A stretch of DNA of 6,201 nucleotides from Propionibacteriaceae bacterium (GTDB lineage: Bacteria; Actinomycetota; Actinomycetes; Propionibacteriales; Propionibacteriaceae). Within the stretch, counting starts at the first letter, position 1. Every line of letters starts with the position of its first letter. Below, one piece after another: positions 1 to 5,242 of this stretch. Position numbers and translations under genes: made by a program. The DNA is taken from NCBI GenBank assembly GCA_031255975.1, contig JAIRRM010000124.1, forward strand, positions 1 to 6,201, given 5' to 3'. The notes under the pieces were generated by a model that saw only the letters and a program-made list of their open reading frames with translations, was not told the origin of the DNA and searched no databases.

Positions 1-2
1 GG

Positions 3-815
3 TTGTACTCTGCGGAGAACCCGAGCGCTGCGTATAGCACCAGCTACTCTCCGCTGCACTTGGCTTTGAGCCTTTTCAGTTACGTGCGGGCATGGTTGTC
101 TAGATGCTTGGGAGTTTTGTCCGGGACATCCGCCACTTTGGTGACGGTGGCGTTCGCCGCGCTGGTGATGTTTCTCGTCATCAAACCAGCCACTCGGGGT
201 CGTACTCTGATGTGGATCGGGCTGGCTGTGGCGTTGCTGATTCCGGTGCTGCCGCTTACTAACCACCGGGAGACGTACTACACCTATCCAGCTTCGGTGG
301 GTTTCTGCTGCTTGTTGGCTGAGGGAGCCGGAGTTGTGTTGCCACTGTTGTGGCGGTTGGCGGCGAAGATGCGCCCCGGCTTGGTGGCCGGCGTCGCCGT
401 GGTGTTGGGCGCTGCGATGCTGCTTTCGGGTTCATGGGCAGCCACTAGGTCGGCCCGGAGCTTCTGGGGCTTCGGTGGGCCCTATCGCATGAGTTGGCTC
501 TCCCTAGAAAGAGTGGCCAGGTTGACTGTGCCCGGCGACGCATTGGTAATCGATTGCCAAGATAGCTGCAAAGCTCTTGTGCTGGATTTCCATGGCGATC
601 GCGGCATCCACTTCCTGTTATGGCGCGACGACATCGACGTGGTGTTCACCTCGGATGCGGGAGAACTCACCGATGAGGGGGGAGTTGTCATTGAATGGGT
701 CTACCGTGGCGGCAGCGTAGTCGCGCAGCAGGCCGAGGCACCACGAGCAGTAGGGCCAAATGTTGTGGCGAGGTGGAACGCGAAACTCGGCATGTTCGAA
801 GCGGCGAACGCGTAA
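3..815 (+). CDS. C-terminal part of a polytopic membrane protein (5' end outside window)
   Basis: I do not recognise this protein with certainty. The frame is open to the left edge and the first in-frame start-like codon (TTG at 3) has no visible context, so the gene almost certainly begins upstream. About four hydrophobic segments are visible (roughly residues 44-62, 70-88, 97-118 and 127-147 of the visible part), followed by a soluble domain of about 120 residues containing a Cys pair (DCQDSC). The segment TNHRETYYTYPASVG between the second and third helices recalls the loop before late helices in GT-C type membrane glycosyltransferases and TMTC-like proteins, but this is a weak resemblance. 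The last helix suggests that the soluble tail lies on one membrane face. The gene ends with TAA at 813-815. A coding-like stretch in the +1 frame follows directly, so the annotated C-terminus may not be the ancestral one. It is convergent with the lipoprotein gene downstream. Confidence 0.7.
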   Translation: MYSAENPSAAYSTSYSPLHLALSLFSYVRAWLSRCLGVLSGTSATLVTVAFAALVMFLVIKPATRGRTLMWIGLAVALLIPVLPLTNHRETYYTYPASVGFCCLLAEGAGVVLPLLWRLAAKMRPGLVAGVAVVLGAAMLLSGSWAATRSARSFWGFGGPYRMSWLSLERVARLTVPGDALVIDCQDSCKALVLDFHGDRGIHFLLWRDDIDVVFTSDAGELTDEGGVVIEWVYRGGSVVAQQAEAPRAVGPNVVARWNAKLGMFEAANA

Positions 816-891
816 CGCCGCCAGCCTTAACCCCGACGAGTTCGCACTTATCACCCGCTTCTACGAGGCGAGCCAACAGGCCAACGGCTAA
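814..891 (+). other. Coding-like +1-frame extension after the first gene (possible frameshift)
   Basis: Directly after the upstream gene's last Ala codon (GCG, 810-812), skipping one base (T813) opens a frame of 25 codons that ends in TAA at 889-891. It reads NAASLNPDEFALITRFYEAS followed by QQANG. Nearly all its codons end in G or C (about 21 of 25), as expected for real coding DNA in this genome, and the peptide looks like an ordinary helical protein C-terminus. Possible explanations are a one-base insertion that truncated the gene, a sequencing error, a programmed +1 slip at GCG-TAA-C, or a relic. No independent start codon with a ribosome binding site serves it; ATG at 760 is in frame but lies inside the upstream gene. 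Confidence 0.4.
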
Positions 892-913
892 GCCGCGCTC
901 AACCGTTGGCCTG
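877..913. terminator. Hairpin between convergent genes, probable bidirectional terminator
   Basis: A perfect 11-bp inverted repeat (CAGGCCAACGG at 877-887, CCGTTGGCCTG at 903-913) encloses a 15-base loop that contains a further small AGC/GCT pairing. It sits between the plus-strand gene ending at 815 (or 891 if extended) and the minus-strand lipoprotein gene ending at 934. There is no clear T-tract on either side, which is common for actinobacterial terminator hairpins. The role is inferred from position and symmetry. Confidence 0.55.
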
Positions 914-933
914 GCACGCGCCGGTGGCTGGGC

Positions 934-1875
934 TCACACCTGTGGTTGATCCCCGCCCAATCCGGTGCCGTGCTGCGGGTCGAAATAGCCTGGCGACGGC
1001 GTTGACGGCTGAACCGGGCTGGGTTGAGTCGGCGTCGCATACGGCGCTGCCGGTGATGGGGTTTCGTAGGAAGTTGTCGTCGGTGGTGGCGGCGGTGGCG
1101 GGGTTCCGTAAGAAGTTGCCACTGGCTGTGGCGGGTACGGTTGTGGCTGCCCGTAGCCCGGATATCCGTAGCCCTGCTGTGCCGCGTACTGCTGCTGGTA
1201 GTAGTAGGCATTCTGCGCTTGCTGTGCGGCGGCTTGGGCTTTGCGCTTTCGGATCATCCGGTAGCCGACGAAGCCACCGACTCCAAGCACTGCGGCACCC
1301 GCCGCGATACCGATCACCATGAGCCAGGGGAATGTAGCCGTGTCAGAACCGCTGGCTTGTAGTCCCTCTGTGCTGAGGATGTCGCTAATGCTGCTCCAGG
1401 TGACGGTGGTGCCGGACACGGTGGACGACAGATTGTGGCTAGTGACCGATCCGGGGAACTTCACCTTGACGGTGATGATGGAGAAAACATCCTCTATCTC
1501 CCCCATGCCGCCGGTGTCGATGCCGTTTTCCGGGTACATGGCGAAGTGGTACTCGCCATCCACATGGGTGAGGGTGATGCCGAAATCCATGCTCGCGTCG
1601 GTGATGTTGGTGGTGTACATCGCCCGGCAGCCGATATTTTCACTTTCGCTGTATGGCTCCAACTTGCGCGTGGACGGCATCATCTCGCCAAAGCTTTCCA
1701 TGGTGCACAGATCGGTGATCTGCATCATTTTGGCGAACTCTTTTGACATGCTGAGATCTATGGTGATGTTGATCTCGTCGTCGTTGACGATAGTTATGGT
1801 CTCCTCCATGTTGATGCAGCCGCCGAGCAGCAACGCCAAGGGAGCGAGCAGGAGTGGGTACCAGCGCTTCTTCAT
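934..1875 (-). CDS. lppM: LppM-like lipoprotein with C-terminal membrane helix and Pro/Gln/Tyr-rich tail
   Basis: This is a 313-residue protein resembling the actinobacterial LppM family, whose mycobacterial member is a cell-envelope lipoprotein. The N-terminus MKKRWYP followed by a hydrophobic stretch and LLLGGC is a lipoprotein signal peptide, with the acylated Cys at residue 20. The extracytoplasmic domain spans about residues 21-180. It begins INMEETITI, the typical strand right after the lipobox, and has two more Cys (57 and 83) that could form a disulfide. One membrane helix (about 183-205) ends in RMIRKRK, a stop-transfer signal. The remaining ~100 residues are low-complexity and predicted cytoplasmic: a Gln/Ala/Tyr stretch (213-236), then Pro/Thr/Ser with seven consecutive prolines and two TSY(G/E)TP repeats. 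The ATG start has no usable Shine-Dalgarno sequence, but TAGACT lies seven bases upstream. It is transcribed alone and divergently from secG. Its biochemical function is unknown to me. Confidence 0.8.
   Translation of the reverse strand: MKKRWYPLLLAPLALLLGGCINMEETITIVNDDEINITIDLSMSKEFAKMMQITDLCTMESFGEMMPSTRKLEPYSESENIGCRAMYTTNITDASMDFGITLTHVDGEYHFAMYPENGIDTGGMGEIEDVFSIITVKVKFPGSVTSHNLSSTVSGTTVTWSSISDILSTEGLQASGSDTATFPWLMVIGIAAGAAVLGVGGFVGYRMIRKRKAQAAAQQAQNAYYYQQQYAAQQGYGYPGYGQPQPYPPQPVATSYGTPPPPPPPTTTSYETPSPAAPYATPTQPSPVQPSTPSPGYFDPQHGTGLGGDQPQV
1057..1120 (-). repeat. Two imperfect 21-bp direct repeats in the lppM-like tail
   Basis: Positions 1058-1078 and 1100-1120 match at 18 of 21 bases. 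On the minus strand they encode the TSY(E/G)TP motifs flanking the poly-proline run of the lipoprotein tail. This looks like local duplication within a low-complexity coding region. Confidence 0.6.
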
Positions 1876-1882
1876 GTCCCGA

Positions 1883-1888
1883 AGTCTA
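1883..1888 (-). promoter_or_regulatory. -10 box (TAGACT) for the lppM-like gene
   Basis: On the minus strand TAGACT is followed by seven bases and then the ATG at 1875, which places the predicted transcription start on or next to the start codon (leaderless mRNA). This fits the absence of a Shine-Dalgarno sequence. An alternative promoter, TTGACA (1937-1942) with a 17-bp spacer to GATACC (1914-1919), would give a leader of roughly 30 bases; both could be used. Confidence 0.45.
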
Positions 1889-1913
1889 CGGGATCAGGGC
1901 GCGAAACAACGGG

Positions 1914-1942
1914 GGTATCGGACGGTAGAAAAGCACTGTCAA
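1914..1942 (-). promoter_or_regulatory. Alternative upstream promoter for the lppM-like gene
   Basis: A consensus -35 hexamer TTGACA (1937-1942, minus strand) is followed after 17 bp by GATACC (1914-1919), a partial -10. It would start transcription near 1907. The perfect -35 is notable, but the -10 is weak, and the resulting leader has only a GGGA one base from the ATG, too close to act as a good ribosome binding site. Confidence 0.35.
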
Positions 1943-1967
1943 GTGGGAAACCAGTGATTACGTGCGG

Positions 1968-1973
1968 TAGAGT
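1968..1973 (+). promoter_or_regulatory. -10 box (TAGAGT) of secG, leaderless type
   Basis: TAGAGT fits the TANNNT -10 pattern of actinobacterial housekeeping promoters and stands exactly six bases before the GTG at 1980. No Shine-Dalgarno sequence precedes either that GTG or the in-frame ATG at 1989, so a leaderless transcript starting at the GTG is the simplest reading. No good -35 is visible. Confidence 0.5.
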
Positions 1974-1979
1974 CTTCGC

Positions 1980-2315
1980 GTGGTTCTAATGCTGACTTGG
2001 CCGGTGGTCACTCTTTCCGTCCTGCTCATAATCCTAAGCGGCATCCTGACGATGTTCATTTTGCTGCACAAGGGCAAGGGTGGGGGCATGGGTGACCTTT
2101 TTGGTGGCGGCATGACCAACTCTATGGGAGGCGCGTCGGTGGCCGAGCGCAACCTTGACCGCTTCACCGTTGTCATCGGTGCCCTCTGGGTTTTGGTTAT
2201 CGTGGCTTTGCTGATGATCTATCGCTTCGGCGATGCGCTGGGTACCGACACCGATCCTTCCGCAAATCCTTCTGCCACCGTCAGTGCTCCGGTCACACCC
2301 GGCACGAACGGTTAG
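1980..2315 (+). CDS. secG: Preprotein translocase subunit SecG
   Basis: SecG is the small third subunit of the SecYEG channel in the cytoplasmic membrane, which stimulates SecA-driven export. The 111-residue protein has the family layout: a first membrane helix (about residues 6-29), a conserved cytoplasmic loop with HKGKGGGMGDLFGGG (30-44) and SVAERNLDRFT (53-63), and a second helix (about 63-81). A Thr/Ser/Pro-rich tail of about 30 residues follows, typical of variable actinobacterial SecG C-termini. The GTG at 1980 is chosen because a TAGAGT -10 box lies six bases upstream; ATG at 1989 (MLTWPVV) is a plausible alternative that shortens the protein by three residues. It is monocistronic here, ended by a strong hairpin, and is not joined to gapA-pgk-tpiA or followed by rbpA, its frequent actinobacterial neighbours. 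Confidence 0.93.
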   Translation: MVLMLTWPVVTLSVLLIILSGILTMFILLHKGKGGGMGDLFGGGMTNSMGGASVAERNLDRFTVVIGALWVLVIVALLMIYRFGDALGTDTDPSANPSATVSAPVTPGTNG

Positions 2316-2341
2316 TATTTCTGGTCTTTCCGGTAGACGTG

Positions 2342-2378
2342 AAATGGGGCACCCACCGCGAAGGTGGATGCCCCATTT
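2342..2378. terminator. Strong hairpin terminator shared by secG and hppA
   Basis: A 16-position stem (2342-2357 with 2363-2378) has a single C/A mismatch (2352/2368) and a five-base loop, GCGAA. The stem runs AAATGGGGCA at its base on the plus strand and ends in ATTT, giving short A/T ends on both strands but no long T-tract. It lies 27 bases after the secG stop and 42 bases beyond the hppA stop, so it can serve both convergent genes. Confidence 0.8.
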
Positions 2379-2420
2379 GCGTGTCCTGATTCGCGTATCC
2401 TGGGCCGCGAAACTGTTGTT

Positions 2421-5009
2421 CTAAGCGTCCCAGTCGTCATCCCTGGTCGTGGTTACACGCTCCCAGGGTTCGTCGTCCAGGATGCCGCTTCTGGCTTTGG
2501 CTGCGTCCAACTCCCGCTTGACATCTGGTAGGTCGAGCCCGATGCGCATCGCGTAGAAGGAGCGGTAGACGAACACGCAGGCGATCACGAAGAAGACCCC
2601 AGCGCCGATGTAGGTGAGTCGGGCGTTGCCTTCGGCGGCGAACGCCACTCCGAGTTCCACCGCCAGCAAACCGAACAACGTCGAGAACTTGATGATCGGG
2701 TTCAGCGACACCGATGAGGTGTCCTTGAACGGGTCGCCCACCGTGTCACCAACCACCGAGGCATCGTGCAGTGGGGTGCCCTTGGCGTCCAGATCCACTT
2801 CGACCAGCTTTTTGGCGTTGTCCCAGGCCCCACCGGCGTTTGCCATGTAAATAGCCTGATAGAGGCCGAACAAGGCGATCGAGATGAGGTAGCCGATGAA
2901 TAGATACGGATCGGCGAACGCGAACGCCAACGTGGCGAAGAACACTCCGAAGAAGATATTTATCATGCCTTTCTGCGCGTACTGCGTGCAGATCTGCACC
3001 ACCTTCTTGGAGTCTTCCACAGAGGCCTTCGTTTCGCCGTCCAGGTGCATATTCTGGCCGATGAACTCCACCGCGCGGTAGGCACCGGTGGACACCGCCT
3101 GCATAGAGGCACCGGAGAACCAGTAGATGATGGCCCCGCCAGCCACCAGGCCGAGCAGGAACGGCGCGTGAATCAGCGAGAGCTTGTCGGTGTTTTCGGT
3201 GAGTTTATCGGTGAGGCTCATCATGATGGAGAAGATCATGGTGGTGGCACCCACCACGGCGGTACCGATCAGCACCGGCTTGGCGGTGGCCTTGAAGGTG
3301 TTGCCGGCACCGTCGTTCTCCTCTAGGAGATGCTTGGCGCGCTCCCATTCTGCGTCGAAGCCGTAATCGCGTTTAATCTCTTCGGTGATGCCGGGCAGTT
3401 CCTCAATGGTGGACAGCTCATACACGCTCTGGGCGTTATCGGTGACCGGGCCGTACGAATCGACCGCGATGGTCACCGGCCCCATGCCGAGGAACCCGAA
3501 TGCCACCAGGCCGAACGCGAAGATCGCCGGAGCCAGCATCAACGAAGACAACCCGAGTGTCGAGATCAGGAATGCGCCACCCATCAAGCCGACGATGGCG
3601 ATGCCAAGCCAGAAACCGGAGAAATTGCCGGAGACCACGCCAGCCAGAATGTCGAGGCTGGGGCCGCCTTGCTGTGCCGAGACCACCACTTCGCGTACGT
3701 GCTTGGAGTTGGTGGACGTGAACGCCTTCACCAGTTCGGGGATGAGCGCGCCAGCGATAGTGCCACACGAGATGATGAGCGACAGCTTCCACCACATGCC
3801 ATCGTCCAAGTCGCTGATAAGGGCGTACGACGTGACGAAGGTGAGCGCGATGCAGGTCGCGGAGGTGAGCCACACCAGGTTAGACAGCGGGCGCTCGAAG
3901 TCCATCAGGTCGGTGAGCTGGTAGCGGGCCTTGGTGTACGCCGCGTTGATGGCGTATGACAGGAAGGAGGCCACCACCATCACGATGCGGATGGAGAACA
4001 CCCACACCAGCAACTGCACCTGGTGTATCGGATTGGCCACTCCCAGCAGAATAAAGGTGACCAAAGCCACGCCGGTTACGCCATACGTCTCGAAACCGTC
4101 TGCGGAGGGCCCCACCGAGTCGCCGGCGTTGTCGCCGGTGCAGTCGGCGATCACACCGGGGTTGCGGGCGTCGTCTTCTTTGATGTGGAAGACGATCTTC
4201 ATCAGGTCGGCGCCGATGTCGGCGATTTTGGTGAAGATACCACCGGCGATGCGCAGCGCGGATGCCCCCAACGACTCGCCGACGGCAAATCCGATGAAGC
4301 ACGATCCAGCGACCTCACCCGGCAAGAACACCAAAATAAGTAGCATCATCATCAGTTCGAGGCTGATGAGCACCATGCCGACGCTCATACCCGACTGCAT
4401 CGGAATGGCGTGGCAGGGATACGGCTTGCCTTTAAGAGCCGCGAACGAGGTGCGCGAGTTGGCGAACGTGTTGATGCGAATGCCGTACCAAGCGACACTG
4501 TACGAACCGGCCATGCCGATGAGGCTGAACGCCAGGATCAACGCCACCCGGGCAAATGAGAAACCGACCAGCACTTTGTAGTAGGTGAAGATGACGGCCC
4601 CGATGAATACCCACAACAGCATCAGGAAGCGGCCCTGCTGCTGTAGGTAAGCCTTACAGGTGGTGTAAATGAGTTCGGATACCTCGCGCATCGACTGATG
4701 CACCGGCAGGTTGTGCAGCTTGGTGTAGGTGTATAGGCCGAACGCCAAGCCGAGCGCGCAGACGATCAGGCCGATGGCCAGCAGGTTGGCACCGTTGATG
4801 CCGCCGAGGAAGGTGACCGTGGCGAGATCGGGTACGACGAGGTTTGCCTCGCCACCGACTTCGTGGCCGGGGCCCCCTGGATCTGGGGCGCAACTGGAGA
4901 GCAGTGTAGTAATCAGTGTTATCGCCCCCAGGCCAAGCCAAAACGGCTTCTTGACCCGGGAGCTCCGCTGAGAGTCGGTGGACGTGTTTCCTGAATCTGT
5001 TGCTACCAC
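2421..5009 (-). CDS. hppA: Membrane-bound proton-translocating pyrophosphatase (H+-PPase)
   Basis: The enzyme hydrolyses pyrophosphate and uses the energy to pump protons across the cytoplasmic membrane. It has 862 residues from the GTG at 5009, with about 16 membrane segments after the N-terminal hydrophobic stretch. Catalytic motifs (numbered from this start): KEDDARNPGVIAD (277-289) with TGDNAGD (291-297), VDSYGPVTDNA (516-526), NAGGAWDNAKK (724-734) and VVGDTVGDPFKDTS (752-765), which carry the Asp/Lys residues that bind Mg2+ and PPi. GNTFKA (569-574) has Lys where K+-dependent enzymes have Ala, so it should be K+-independent. Wording such as CTGDNAGDSVG instead of NVGDNVGDCAG resembles the divergent H+-PPase subgroup described from Chlorobium and Cellulomonas (inference). 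Residues 19-40 (RVKK, hydrophobic stretch, LLSSC) form a probable lipoprotein signal peptide. The GTG is preferred because GAGGGA lies six bases upstream; ATGs at 5078, 5111 and 5129 are alternatives. Confidence 0.93.
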   Translation of the reverse strand: MVATDSGNTSTDSQRSSRVKKPFWLGLGAITLITTLLSSCAPDPGGPGHEVGGEANLVVPDLATVTFLGGINGANLLAIGLIVCALGLAFGLYTYTKLHNLPVHQSMREVSELIYTTCKAYLQQQGRFLMLLWVFIGAVIFTYYKVLVGFSFARVALILAFSLIGMAGSYSVAWYGIRINTFANSRTSFAALKGKPYPCHAIPMQSGMSVGMVLISLELMMMLLILVFLPGEVAGSCFIGFAVGESLGASALRIAGGIFTKIADIGADLMKIVFHIKEDDARNPGVIADCTGDNAGDSVGPSADGFETYGVTGVALVTFILLGVANPIHQVQLLVWVFSIRIVMVVASFLSYAINAAYTKARYQLTDLMDFERPLSNLVWLTSATCIALTFVTSYALISDLDDGMWWKLSLIISCGTIAGALIPELVKAFTSTNSKHVREVVVSAQQGGPSLDILAGVVSGNFSGFWLGIAIVGLMGGAFLISTLGLSSLMLAPAIFAFGLVAFGFLGMGPVTIAVDSYGPVTDNAQSVYELSTIEELPGITEEIKRDYGFDAEWERAKHLLEENDGAGNTFKATAKPVLIGTAVVGATTMIFSIMMSLTDKLTENTDKLSLIHAPFLLGLVAGGAIIYWFSGASMQAVSTGAYRAVEFIGQNMHLDGETKASVEDSKKVVQICTQYAQKGMINIFFGVFFATLAFAFADPYLFIGYLISIALFGLYQAIYMANAGGAWDNAKKLVEVDLDAKGTPLHDASVVGDTVGDPFKDTSSVSLNPIIKFSTLFGLLAVELGVAFAAEGNARLTYIGAGVFFVIACVFVYRSFYAMRIGLDLPDVKRELDAAKARSGILDDEPWERVTTTRDDDWDA

Positions 5010-5015
5010 GTGAGA

Positions 5016-5021
5016 TCCCTC
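5016..5021 (-). promoter_or_regulatory. Ribosome binding site deciding the hppA start
   Basis: On the minus strand GAGGGA is followed by TCTCAC and the GTG at 5009. It is the best Shine-Dalgarno match in front of any candidate hppA start. The upstream ATGs at 5129, 5111 and 5078 have none of comparable quality, which is why the GTG is annotated as start. Confidence 0.65.
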
Positions 5022-5047
5022 GTCAGTGAGTTCGGTTTTCCTTATGG

Positions 5048-5066
5048 CGAGGTGAGTGACACCTCG
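5048..5066. repeat. Perfect 19-bp dyad (7-5-7) in the hppA leader
   Basis: CGAGGTG (5048-5054) and CACCTCG (5060-5066) are perfect inverted copies around a five-base centre. The element sits between the putative hppA -10 box (5085-5090) and the ribosome binding site (5016-5021). It could be a repressor operator or an RNA hairpin in the 5' leader. If translation instead starts at ATG 5078, it lies inside the coding sequence. Confidence 0.5.
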
Positions 5067-5084
5067 GCCCCTGGGCATTCGATG

Positions 5085-5090
5085 AGGATA
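5085..5090 (-). promoter_or_regulatory. Putative hppA -10 box (TATCCT)
   Basis: TATCCT on the minus strand fits TANNNT and lies exactly six bases before the in-frame ATG at 5078. Transcription starting there could give either a leaderless message beginning with that ATG (885 residues) or a leader of about 69 bases before the GTG at 5009 with its Shine-Dalgarno sequence. No convincing -35 was found. Confidence 0.35.
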
Positions 5091-5204
5091 GTTCTTGGAT
5101 GATGGCTCCATCGTCACCGTTCCACCCATTGAAAGCCGGGGGCTGGTGCCAGTCTAGCGGTAGGGAGAATGCCTGGCCAGTACGGCGCTGTCCCGTGTCT
5201 CAGG

Positions 5205-5242
5205 TTGATAACCCATCGTATTTACGCAAGAATAACGTTGTG
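5205..5242 (+). promoter_or_regulatory. Putative sufR-suf promoter with overlapping operator
   Basis: TTGATA (5205-5210) and AAGAAT (5228-5233) are separated by 17 bp and match the -35 and -10 consensus at five and four of six positions. The predicted start falls on the GTG at 5240, six bases after the -10, where no Shine-Dalgarno sequence exists. Overlapping the -10 is CAAG-AATAAC-GTTG (5227-5240), one base off the CAAC-N6-GTTG operator known for cyanobacterial SufR. Autorepression at this site would fit SufR biology, but the operator is inferred from one similar sequence only. Confidence 0.4.

Noticed and set aside
1934..1956. CACTG/CAGTG inverted repeat in the lppM-secG divergent region
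   Set aside because: The arms are five bases with a 13-base spacer and no extension, so it is not distinguishable from chance.
1319..1957. Plus-strand frame of 212 codons opposite the lppM-like gene
   Set aside because: It is antisense to a gene with a clear signal peptide and domain structure, and shows no family resemblance or start signal.
3330..4581. Long plus-strand reading frames (3330-3959, 3931-4581) opposite hppA
   Set aside because: They are antisense to the strongly conserved pyrophosphatase core, have no recognisable motifs or ribosome binding sites, and arise from the GC-rich codon bias of the real gene.
5010..5129. hppA starting at ATG 5129 or 5111
   Set aside because: These starts have weak or no Shine-Dalgarno sequence, add an unconserved-looking tail before the signal peptide and push the gene into the divergent promoter region.
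5143..5180. Two small palindromes, CTGGTGCCAG (5143-5152) and CTGGCCAG (5173-5180), between hppA and sufR
   Set aside because: The arms are only four bases, common by chance in GC-rich DNA, and they do not align with either promoter.
5099..5239. sufR starting at ATG 5099
   Set aside because: It would overlap the longest hppA form, lacks a ribosome binding site, and adds 47 residues before the helix-turn-helix, where the family normally has a short lead-in.
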